A stretch of DNA of 64,000 bases. Source: Desulfovibrio sp. (GTDB lineage Bacteria; Desulfobacterota; Desulfovibrionia; Desulfovibrionales; Desulfovibrionaceae). Below, in pieces: positions 19,406 to 27,117 of this stretch. Under the pieces are notes generated by a model, which did no database searches, had not been told where the DNA came from, and worked only from the letters and a program-made list of their open reading frames with translations. Where the stretch lies: assembly GCA_030145055.1 (NCBI GenBank), contig JAQYWK010000002.1:846824-910823 (forward strand), written 5' to 3'. Made by a program: the position numbers and the translations under genes. How positions within the stretch are numbered: the first letter of the stretch is position 1; each line of letters begins with the position of its first letter.

Positions 19406-19957
19406 ATGCACATAATTCCATGCCCTATACAAGGTTTATTTCTAATGAAGCTCGCTCCCATCGAAGACGATAGAGGTAGCTTTACACGACTTTATTGCCA
19501 GAAAGAATTAAAGCTGGCAGGCTTGCACAAGCCTATCGCCCAAATAAATACGTCCTTCACCCGTTCTAAAGGAGCTATACGAGGGATGCACTTCCAACAT
19601 CCTCCCCATGCGGAATATAAAATAATCCGATGCCTACAAGGAAAATGTTTCGACGTGGCAGTGGATATTCGTAGATATTCTCCCACTTTTTTACACTGGC
19701 ACGGGGAAATCCTTTCAGCAGAAAACGATAAATCTATTGTTATTCCAGAAGGCTTTGCTCACGGCTTTCAAACCTTAGAAGAAAACACCCGTTTGCTATA
19801 TTTGCACACTACAATGTATGCGCCTGAGGCGGAAGGGGGGCTACTATACAACGACCAAACTCTTTCTATAAACTGGCCACTCCCTCCTCAGGATATTTCA
19901 GATCGAGATAGGCACTTCCCACAGATTGATGCACATTTTTTAGGAATACAGATATGA
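19406..19957 (+). CDS. RmlC-like 4-keto-6-deoxysugar epimerase
   Basis: This 183-residue cupin of the dTDP-4-dehydrorhamnose 3,5-epimerase family has the active-site histidine in RGMHFQ, the substrate-binding KIIRCLQGKCFDVAVDIR and the late IPEGFAHGFQ. In this setting, between rfbG and a C-methyltransferase, it most likely epimerises C3 and/or C5 of a CDP-4-keto-6-deoxyhexose rather than a dTDP sugar. Its stop overlaps the next start by four bases. Confidence 0.85.
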   Translation: MHIIPCPIQGLFLMKLAPIEDDRGSFTRLYCQKELKLAGLHKPIAQINTSFTRSKGAIRGMHFQHPPHAEYKIIRCLQGKCFDVAVDIRRYSPTFLHWHGEILSAENDKSIVIPEGFAHGFQTLEENTRLLYLHTTMYAPEAEGGLLYNDQTLSINWPLPPQDISDRDRHFPQIDAHFLGIQI

Positions 19958-21198
19958 ATTGTAGACACTGTAACACCCCACTCACACACAGCTTCGCAAA
20001 CTTGCACCACCAACCGATCTCAAATGCTTTTTTAACTAAAAAGCAATTGGAGGAGCCTGAAGTTTATTATCCGCTGCACGTATATGTGTGTGAGTCCTGC
20101 TTTCTTGTACAAGTGGCAGAATATAAAAAATCAGACGATATTTTTACGAACGATTATGTTTATTTTTCCTCGATGTCTTCTTCATGGGTGGAGCATGCAC
20201 GCCAATACGTAGCCATGATGCAAAACCGCTTTGACCTTGGTGCTCATTCTTTTATGGTAGAAATAGCGTCCAATGACGGCTATTTACTACAACACTGTGT
20301 TGAGCGCGAAATTCCCTGTCTTGGTATAGAGCCAACAGGAAACACGGCACAAGTGGCAAAAGAAAAATCAATCCCTTGCGTGCAATATTTTTTTGGAACA
20401 ACACTGGCCGAAAAACTTGTAAAAGAAGGTAAAAAAGCAGACGTCTTGTTGGGTAATAACGTACTAGCTCATGTTCCTGATATTAATGATTTTGTAAGAG
20501 GGATGAAGATTCTTTTGGCAGATAATGGTGTTATCACTATGGAATTTCCGCATGTTATGGAACTCGTTACGAATAACCAGTTTGATACTATCTATCAGGA
20601 ACACTATTCATACTTATCATTTTCTACAGTGTGTCACATTTTTGAAACGCAAAGACTGCGTATCTTTGATGTAGAACAATTGCCTACGCACGGCGGATCA
20701 TTGCGTATTTTTGCTACACATACTGAGAACTCTGTACATAAAAAACATCTTTCTGTTTCTCGATTATATCAGATAGAAAAACAGGCCAATATGCATACCC
20801 TTGCTTATTACACAAACTTTCAGCAGCAAATTAAAACTACCAAAAATGCACTACTTCATTTTTTATTAGAACAAAATAAGAATGGCAAAAAAGTTGCCGC
20901 GTATGGAGCTGCAGCCAAGGGGAATACCTTTCTTAATGCTTGCGGTATAAAATCAGATTTAATTGATTTTTGTGTAGACAAAGCTCCTAGCAAACAAGGC
21001 ATGTATATGCCCGGCTCTCATATTCCTGTGTACGCCCCTAAACGTCTGCGGCAGGAAAAACCCGATGTAGTACTGATTTTGCCTTGGAATATTGCTGAAG
21101 AAATTGAAAAAGAACATTGCTATATTAAGGATTGGAATGGTGTATTTGTAACAGCTATTCCCGAAATGCACATTTCTGCAGAGGATCCACCCCGTTAA
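19954..21198 (+). CDS. NDP-4-keto-6-deoxysugar C-methyltransferase
   Basis: This 414-residue enzyme has the three-part layout of TylCIII/MtmC-type sugar C-methyltransferases. There is an N-terminal zinc ribbon (CRHCNTPL, CESCFL) and a central SAM domain (EIASNDGYLLQHC, IEPTGNTAQVAKE). The C-terminal lobe has a second Rossmann fold (VAAYGAAAKGNTFLNACG, FCVDKAPSKQG). Such enzymes put a methyl group at C3 of 4-keto-6-deoxysugars, giving a branched sugar. It ends the CDP-sugar run of four genes. Confidence 0.88.
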   Translation: MNCRHCNTPLTHSFANLHHQPISNAFLTKKQLEEPEVYYPLHVYVCESCFLVQVAEYKKSDDIFTNDYVYFSSMSSSWVEHARQYVAMMQNRFDLGAHSFMVEIASNDGYLLQHCVEREIPCLGIEPTGNTAQVAKEKSIPCVQYFFGTTLAEKLVKEGKKADVLLGNNVLAHVPDINDFVRGMKILLADNGVITMEFPHVMELVTNNQFDTIYQEHYSYLSFSTVCHIFETQRLRIFDVEQLPTHGGSLRIFATHTENSVHKKHLSVSRLYQIEKQANMHTLAYYTNFQQQIKTTKNALLHFLLEQNKNGKKVAAYGAAAKGNTFLNACGIKSDLIDFCVDKAPSKQGMYMPGSHIPVYAPKRLRQEKPDVVLILPWNIAEEIEKEHCYIKDWNGVFVTAIPEMHISAEDPPR

Positions 21199-21650
21199 AC
21201 GCTACCTTGCATAGCGCCTAAAAAAGAGATGATTACAGAATAAGTTCAGACTTCATGTTAAAAATGACAAGTAAGGATAGACATCTTTTTAGATACTTGC
21301 TCTAATTATCAACAAATAACAATTAAAGTGTAGCCCTCCCGTATAACAGTCCCAGCACAAAGTAGAGATTTCTGATAAAACAGCCATGAAGGAGGTTGTT
21401 TAAATGCGGAAACCTAAGTTCCGTGAAAAATGCAGACCTTTGTATTCTTACAGTGTAATTGTAACGAGTTAGCGTTTATGATAGACATTTTTTAACAGGC
21501 AACGTGTTTCTGATATGATCAGCATAATTGAACTATTATGATCTGACACATTACGCCCATTAACCATACGCGAAAGCAAAATATATAAACCTGAAAAAAA
21601 CATTTAAAATTCGGCCTGTACAGTCAATCTGGTTATAAAAGAGTATTAAA
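21199..21650. other. Intergenic region with one tiny ORF
   Basis: A 22-codon frame runs from 21404 to 21472, starting MRKPKFREKC. It has an excellent ribosome site, GGAGG, about nine bases upstream. The first residues recall the start of IS3-family OrfA proteins, so it may be the stub of an insertion sequence. It could also be a real small peptide. Nothing else was recognised. Confidence 0.35.
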
Positions 21651-22802
21651 ATGAAAAAAAAGATTGTTGTTTTTGGGGTAGGCGGATGCATCTACTCGTC
21701 AATTATTGATACTTTGCTTTCCAATTATGAAATAGTCATGTTGACTGATAACAATCATGAACTTTGGGGAAAGCAAAAAAATGGCCTTGAAATAAAGCCC
21801 CCAGACTTAATTGGCAATTGTGAATATGACATGATCATTATAGCCAGCTCTTTTATAGTTGATATAGCAAAGCAGCTCACCTCTTATGGGCTTCCTTTGA
21901 ATAAAATTGACTTTGCGTACAACTTTATATTTAAGTACAAATTGAAAAATGCCACAGTACAAACTACTCTGGATGATAATTTTAATGTATTAATACAAAA
22001 TTCCATGACACATAATGGTTTGTATCTATTCAATTACTACCAAGATAAACATGTTTTATTTAAAGAACACAACATAAAAACAATTATAGAAACATTATTA
22101 GAAAATGATGTAGATCATTTTTTTAAAATAAGTAAATATTTTAATAAATCAAAAGAAGGGACTTTTGTTGATGTCGGTGCAAATATTGGAACATCGACTC
22201 TTGAAGCTTCTGAAAATATAAATGTCACTAAATGCATTGCTTTTGAACCGAGTTCTGACAACTACTCCCTGCTAATGTCAAATATTTATGCAAACAAACT
22301 GCAAGACAAAGTTTCTGCATACAACTATGCTGTAGATGAGCAGAAAGGCAAAGTAAAACTGTTGCTATCTGAAGAATGCTCCGGAGATAATAAAATTACA
22401 ACAGATAACAACTCAACATCAACAAATGTAGAAATGGTAAATTCTATTGCTCTAGATGAATTTTTATCTGGTCATTATGAAGAAATAAAATATCTGTGGT
22501 TTGATGTTCAAGGATATGAATACTTTGCATTAAAAGGATGTGAAGAAATATTGAAAAACCATGACCCCGCCATTCAGATTGAATACTGGCCTCATGGACT
22601 GTCAGGAACAAACTCATTGGATTTATTAAATGAGTTTTTAATTAAAAATTTCAATTACTATGTTGATATGGACGAATACGATGGCAAAAACCCCATCATC
22701 AAAGACATTATAGAAATAAAAAATCTCCCACAGCAATTACATAGAAAAAAAAGTAAAGCCCATACTAATCTTTTCCTGCTAAAATCATTGATGTCCGATT
22801 AA
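21651..22802 (+). CDS. FkbM-type methyltransferase with N-terminal Rossmann module
   Basis: This 383-residue protein is the third two-part FkbM enzyme of the cluster. The N-terminal segment reads VVFGVGGCIYSSI and MLTDNN, and the methyltransferase loop is the canonical FVDVGANIGTST, with FDVQGYEYFALKG as the second motif. Glutamine replaces the usual glutamate of DVEG. The base composition is clearly more AT-rich than that of the FkbM genes at 11222 and 14524, and it stands alone after a 450 bp gap, so it may have been acquired separately. Confidence 0.8.
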   Translation: MKKKIVVFGVGGCIYSSIIDTLLSNYEIVMLTDNNHELWGKQKNGLEIKPPDLIGNCEYDMIIIASSFIVDIAKQLTSYGLPLNKIDFAYNFIFKYKLKNATVQTTLDDNFNVLIQNSMTHNGLYLFNYYQDKHVLFKEHNIKTIIETLLENDVDHFFKISKYFNKSKEGTFVDVGANIGTSTLEASENINVTKCIAFEPSSDNYSLLMSNIYANKLQDKVSAYNYAVDEQKGKVKLLLSEECSGDNKITTDNNSTSTNVEMVNSIALDEFLSGHYEEIKYLWFDVQGYEYFALKGCEEILKNHDPAIQIEYWPHGLSGTNSLDLLNEFLIKNFNYYVDMDEYDGKNPIIKDIIEIKNLPQQLHRKKSKAHTNLFLLKSLMSD

Positions 22803-22997
22803 GCCCTAATGCAAACTTCTCAAAAAGGTTATATAAAGTTATTACTAAAGAACCTACAACAAGTGTAGTTGCCCGGTATCTCCCCATTTTTAGAGGACCT
22901 GAAAAGTAAAGGCTATGCTGCAGTTCTCGTTTTTTGCATCAGAGTGATGTTGCTGATCTCATTTCTTTTTCTGCATCGGTTAAACTGATATCGTCCC

Positions 22998-24269
22998 CTA
23001 TTCTGTATCGGTCAAATCTAGAAAAATTTGACCTTCTGGAACAGCCTGCGAAATCGTTTGGCGTCTGATCTCCCAACCACTTTCCCCCCGCTTCCGAAAA
23101 GGAATAACCTTACCACCATCTCCACTCTCACCAAGCATATCAAGAGCACAGCGGGCAGCCTCCTCATCGCCGTGCATATAGCGTAAGGCCATAGCCGGAA
23201 CTTTCCAGCCCATGACATCCATTAGAGAACGGAGATCAAGAGCCTTTGCCAATTCGGTGGCCACGGTATGTCGAATTGTGTGAAAACTGATACGGTCTAG
23301 TCTGTCTCGTCCTTCGTTGAACCCAAGATTTTTGGTTACACCGGCAAATGCCGTTGGTGCTTCATTATAAGGAAGCCCCCTGCTGTTCAAGAAAACCTTT
23401 TCTATAGGACCAGTGCGCTGCAGTTCGGATATAAGCTCTGCCAGCGGGCCAGAAATCGGAATACGCCTTGATTCAGCGTTCTTAGTCTTTTCAAAAATAA
23501 CGTGCGTAGAACTGACATTACGCCACTCAAGCTTAAAGGCTTCCCCTGCCCTACAGCCGGTCAAAAAAGCAAACTGAGTAATCATCCATGACGAACGATC
23601 TTGCTCTTCGAGAGTGGACATAATCTTTCTACGCTCAGCAGGAGTAATAATTCTCTGTCTGCGGTTATTCTTGGGTGCTGTTGCTCCGATGTCTTTTCCA
23701 GACGGTGGAGGTATGGTCACAACCTTTCGGCGTAACGCATGTTTTAAAACACGGCGCAATGAGCCGGTAATGTACTCTATAGATCTCTGAGACAGTTTTT
23801 TCTTACTCAAGGCAAGTACAAGATCATCCCACTGAGGAATCTGAATATCGCAGAGCGGCACATTTCCCAGCACAGGGTCAATATGGAGCCGCATATGAGA
23901 TTCTTCTTTATCCCAAGAACCGGGCTTGCTCTGCTTTGCAAAGGGCAAATAGTGCTGGTAATAATAATCGTGAAGAGAAATTTCTCGGGACTCTTGTTCG
24001 CGAAGTTCCCTGTTTTTGATTTTGCGAGCTTCTCCAAGCGTACGCGGCCCACTACCTGCCCTAGCTGCTCTTTTGAGATTTGCCAACTCTTCTGCAGCCT
24101 TTTCAGCAGTCCACCCTTCCGAAGCCCAGCCTAAAGCTTCCTCAGTTCGTTTACCATCCATCTGGAAACGGATAGAGAAATATCTATCTTTCTTCACACT
24201 ACCGTTTTTACGAGTTGGATGCTCCCGGTAACGAACTCCCGGATATGTCGAAGATTTCCACTTTATCAT
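22998..24269 (-). CDS. Tyrosine recombinase (phage/island integrase)
   Basis: This site-specific recombinase of about 423 residues is expected to integrate and excise DNA at a tRNA gene. The catalytic set is present: the first Arg in LTGCRAGEAFKLEW, His-x-x-Arg in FHTIRHTVATE, and the nucleophilic Tyr in ALRYMHGDEE. The N-terminal SSTYPGVRYREH region resembles an arm-binding domain. I favour the ATG at 24269; a GTG 45 bases upstream lies in a tandem repeat. The gene points away from a tRNA-Leu fragment 175 bp from its start, the normal position of an integrase next to its attachment site. Confidence 0.9.
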   Translation of the reverse strand: MIKWKSSTYPGVRYREHPTRKNGSVKKDRYFSIRFQMDGKRTEEALGWASEGWTAEKAAEELANLKRAARAGSGPRTLGEARKIKNRELREQESREISLHDYYYQHYLPFAKQSKPGSWDKEESHMRLHIDPVLGNVPLCDIQIPQWDDLVLALSKKKLSQRSIEYITGSLRRVLKHALRRKVVTIPPPSGKDIGATAPKNNRRQRIITPAERRKIMSTLEEQDRSSWMITQFAFLTGCRAGEAFKLEWRNVSSTHVIFEKTKNAESRRIPISGPLAELISELQRTGPIEKVFLNSRGLPYNEAPTAFAGVTKNLGFNEGRDRLDRISFHTIRHTVATELAKALDLRSLMDVMGWKVPAMALRYMHGDEEAARCALDMLGESGDGGKVIPFRKRGESGWEIRRQTISQAVPEGQIFLDLTDTE

Positions 24270-24293
24270 GAATTCACCATTCCTAATCAAATT

Positions 24294-24314
24294 CTGTCCC
24301 CACCCTGTCCCCAC
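24294..24314. repeat. Two 10-bp direct repeats upstream of the integrase
   Basis: CTGTCCCCAC occurs twice with an 11-base period directly upstream of the integrase start. It may bind the integrase or a regulator; this is a guess from position. Confidence 0.5.
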
Positions 24315-24401
24315 TTGAACAGGTATTGTGCAGTATATCGAATGATAGATAGTGAAGTCAATAAAGAAATTAAATTCAATTATTAAAAGAACTTAAGTAC
24401 A

Positions 24402-24430
24402 ACCTGTGACGACCTGTGAAAACGTGTGAA
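24402..24430. repeat. Three 10-bp tandem repeats next to the attachment site
   Basis: ACCTGTGACG, ACCTGTGAAA and ACGTGTGAAA follow one another at exactly one helical turn. They lie 14 bases before the tRNA-Leu fragment. Phased repeats in this position are typical of integrase arm sites or excisionase sites. Confidence 0.55.
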
Positions 24431-24443
24431 ATGGCCATTTTCA

Positions 24444-24500
24444 GACTTAAAATCCCTCGAGCTTCGGATTGTACGAGTTCAAGTCTCGTTCTGGGTACCA
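24444..24500 (+). other. tRNA-Leu(UAA) 3' fragment, putative attachment site
   Basis: This is the 3' part of a leucine tRNA gene. It contains the anticodon loop CTTAAAA followed by TCCCT, a variable arm, a T stem-loop ACGAG-TTCAAGT-CTCGT with perfect pairing, the acceptor strand TCTGGGT, and ACCA. The expected 5' half (acceptor ACCCAGA, D arm and the pairing half of the anticodon stem) is absent; upstream bases pair with the stem only for two positions. This is the duplicated end left when an element integrates in a tRNA gene. The intact copy should lie upstream of the window if the glycan cluster is the island. Confidence 0.8.
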
Positions 24501-24698
24501 ACAGAACCATAATAAAATCGGGAAACCAGCCTCTACCCTCATCTTACTTATCCCACACAGATATAAATTTATTTTTTACAGTATGTCTGAACTTTATTAC
24601 AAATCTAAGTTGTATAAAAAAATCTAATAACTTAGTCTAAAAATCACTATATATCAATACCTCTTAAATTTTCTCCGTCAACAATAAGAATACACACA

Positions 24699-25091
24699 AT
24701 GAAGCATAAAATTTTATTTGTAGACGACAATCAAAATCTGCTGCGAGGAATCAAAGCCATGCGCACACCAATTTATTAGTAAACCACGCCGCTCGAAAAC
24801 CCTTATTGAGACAATACAGCATTTAATAAAATTGCGTCACATTCTTAATAATAATAAGATAAGTATCATGGAGGCACGGTTAAATTCTCTCCCAGCTATT
24901 GCAGACCTATATGTGAAAATATGCGCTGAACTGGAAAAGCAGATCCAAGTCTCGACCGTGTAGGAACGTTTGTAGAAAAAGATCCCGGAGTCCCAACCAC
25001 AATGATCACGGTTGTTAATTCTGTTTTTTTAGGATTTTTCAACACAATTATCCTCCCCTTTACGCAAGACTCATCATCTGGCGAAGGTTAA
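24699..25091 (+). pseudogene. Decayed REC-HDOD response regulator
   Basis: Three pieces of one protein can be joined across frames. MKHKILFVDDNQNLLRGIK (24699 onward) is the start of a receiver domain, which then stops at 24777. In the next frame, FISKPRRSKTLIETIQHLI gives the receiver end with its lysine, then SLPAIADLYVKICAELEK, the usual start of an HDOD domain, with a stop at 24961. A third frame has PSLDRVGTFVEKDPGVPTT and VVNSVFLG, the HDOD core, ending at 25091. The middle of the receiver, with the phosphorylated aspartate, is deleted. The gene is dead and borders the island end. Confidence 0.75.
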
Positions 25092-25232
25092 CAAGGGATA
25101 TTGTTGTTTTTACGGAAAGACTTGGAATATGGAATCAGGGGTCGAGTTCCTGAAAATGCAAATGACGGTAGCGGTAATCTTCCAGCTATGGGTTTATTTG
25201 AAGATATTAGGATTAATAAGCCACATCCTTAA
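25092..25232 (+). pseudogene. Possible coding remnant of unknown origin
   Basis: An open stretch of 46 codons without a start contains KDLEYGIRGRVPENANDG and NLPAMGLFED. It looks protein-like but I do not recognise the family. It may be a further part of the decayed regulator or of another lost gene. Confidence 0.3.
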
Positions 25233-25267
25233 TCTTGATCATAATTGCACATAAAATTTCTGCCTCC

Positions 25268-25326
25268 GATCCCCCAAGGGGGGCAGCCCTTACGGGGGAT
25301 CAGAGATGCCGCTTTTCAGACGGCAT
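25268..25326 (-). terminator. Two hairpins after nhaB
   Basis: On the minus strand, ATGCCG-N9-CGGCAT comes first. A larger GATCCCCC...GGGGGATC hairpin follows. They lie just past the nhaB stop. No long U tract follows, so efficiency is uncertain. Confidence 0.5.
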
Positions 25327-25334
25327 GCTGTCAA

Positions 25335-26957
25335 CTACAACAAGTAATTAACAGCCAGAAGGCCCGTTATAGACATCGTGATGGTGTAGGGCAATGCAAG
25401 CACTACCATCCGGCCGTAAGATAATCTTATAACCGGAGCAAGGGCCGAGGTTAAAAGGAAAAGGAAAGCAGCCTGACCGTTCGGAGTGGCAACGCTTGGG
25501 ATATTGGTTCCGGTGTTGATTGCCACTGCCAACTTGTCAAAATTATGCATAATATCAATGATCTTAGAAGCTGTTACTTGAGGCATGCCAGCAACAACAT
25601 CTGCACGAAGCAGATGAGGATCAGTCAGTTTTGCCATCAACGCCTGTCCACTGATACCTACGCCGGGCAAGGTGCCTAGCAAGTTTACGAAATGCAACTT
25701 GGTTTCAGAGATGTAAACTGTTGCAACAAAAACATTGTCTGATATTGCAGAAAGCAAACCGTTGGCAATATAGTAGGCTACAAGCTGTGTCTGCCCCTTA
25801 AGACTGAGAACAAATTCAATGATGGGATGAAATAGACCTTGATCATGAATCACTGCGACAATAGAGAAAAAGACAACTAAAAGGGCGGTAAATGGCAATG
25901 CTTCTTCAAAGGCTTTACCTAGTTGGTGTTCTTCAACAATACCGTTCATAGATGTGAGTATAATAATCACTGACAGACCTACAATTCCTACTGCCGCCAA
26001 ATGGAAAGCAAGTGCCGCAATCAACCATACCCCGGTCAAAGCTTGAACTAACAGTTTCGTTTTACCTTTCTGGCCCTGATTTTTTTCCATTTCTATGGCA
26101 GTTTCAAGTAGGTGGGAACGAATGTTACCCGGTAGTTTTGCACCGTATCCAAAAAGATGAAATTGCTCGACAGCCACGCAGGTCAATAGACCCACGGCAA
26201 GAACAGGCATTGTCACAGGCACCATTCTTAGAAAAAAGTCTGCAAAATGCCAGCCCATTTCGCTGGCTATAAGCAAGTTCTGAGGTTCACCGACGAGAGT
26301 GCATACTCCGCCTAGCGCAGTCCCAACCGCACCATGCATCATTAAGTTACGCAGAAAACCTCTAAATTCTTTAAGATCTTCACGATTTTTTTCAACAACA
26401 ACCTTATCGCAACATAGATCGTGGTCACAGTGCATGCTCTTACCAGACGCAAATCGATGGTAAACATTATAAAAACTGTAACCAACAGCAATCATAACAG
26501 CCGTTACAGTAAGTGCATCTAAAAATGCAGACAAAAATGCTCCAGCCAAACAAAATAGTAGAGAAATTATTATCTTAGACTGAACTCGAACAAGAATGCG
26601 CGTGAATGTGAATTGTAGAAAATCTTTCATGAAATAAATACCTGCTACCATAAAGATAAGTAGCAGAATTACTTCAAAGTTTTTAAGGGCTTCATGATAA
26701 ACTGTTTCTGGAGAAGTCAGACCTATAATTACAGCTTCAAATGCGAGAAGACCACCTGCCGGAAGGGGGTAACACTTCAAAGCCATTGCCAAAGCGAAAA
26801 TAAATTCAGCAATTAATGCCCACCCTGCGACAGTGGCTCCAAGTGTAAACATAAGACAGGGATTTAAAATTAAAAAAGCGACAATGACCATTTTATACCA
26901 TTTAGGGGCATTGCCGAGAAAGTTACTACCTAGCGATTGCAAAAAAGATGGCTGCAT
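25335..26957 (-). CDS. nhaB: Na+/H+ antiporter NhaB
   Basis: This 540-residue inner-membrane antiporter exchanges sodium for protons. The N-terminus ([14 protein letters not shown], then a series of hydrophobic segments) and the blocks [26 protein letters not shown], and [20 protein letters not shown] are strongly NhaB-like. The length slightly exceeds the E. coli protein (513), mostly through a His/Cys-bearing insertion near residues 173-185 ([10 protein letters not shown]). A ribosome site AAGGAGA precedes the ATG. A terminator separates it from the upstream permease, so it may have its own promoter. It fits a marine or sodium-rich habitat. Confidence 0.95.
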   Translation of the reverse strand: MQPSFLQSLGSNFLGNAPKWYKMVIVAFLILNPCLMFTLGATVAGWALIAEFIFALAMALKCYPLPAGGLLAFEAVIIGLTSPETVYHEALKNFEVILLLIFMVAGIYFMKDFLQFTFTRILVRVQSKIIISLLFCLAGAFLSAFLDALTVTAVMIAVGYSFYNVYHRFASGKSMHCDHDLCCDKVVVEKNREDLKEFRGFLRNLMMHGAVGTALGGVCTLVGEPQNLLIASEMGWHFADFFLRMVPVTMPVLAVGLLTCVAVEQFHLFGYGAKLPGNIRSHLLETAIEMEKNQGQKGKTKLLVQALTGVWLIAALAFHLAAVGIVGLSVIIILTSMNGIVEEHQLGKAFEEALPFTALLVVFFSIVAVIHDQGLFHPIIEFVLSLKGQTQLVAYYIANGLLSAISDNVFVATVYISETKLHFVNLLGTLPGVGISGQALMAKLTDPHLLRADVVAGMPQVTASKIIDIMHNFDKLAVAINTGTNIPSVATPNGQAAFLFLLTSALAPVIRLSYGRMVVLALPYTITMSITGLLAVNYLL

Positions 26958-27072
26958 CAGTTTCTCCTTATAAAATTAAAAAACGACGGTCGCAGATTCG
27001 CACCATCGGATTGTAAAACATCCCGATATTGTTCCCTGCATCCGTCTTATTATGTTTGAAAAAAGAGCAATT

Positions 27073-27104
27073 AATTAAAAGAGCCGGGGATAATCCCCCG
27101 GCTC
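27073..27104 (-). terminator. Rho-independent terminator after the SLC13-type permease
   Basis: On the minus strand, GAGCCGGGG-N6-CCCCGGCTC is followed by TTTTAATTAATT. It lies 14 bases past the permease stop. Confidence 0.8.
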
Positions 27105-27117
27105 CAAGTGCTCTTGG

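Noticed and set aside
24441-24500. A complete tRNA-Leu gene
   Set aside because: The 5' acceptor strand, D arm and half of the anticodon stem are missing, so only the 3' part exists.
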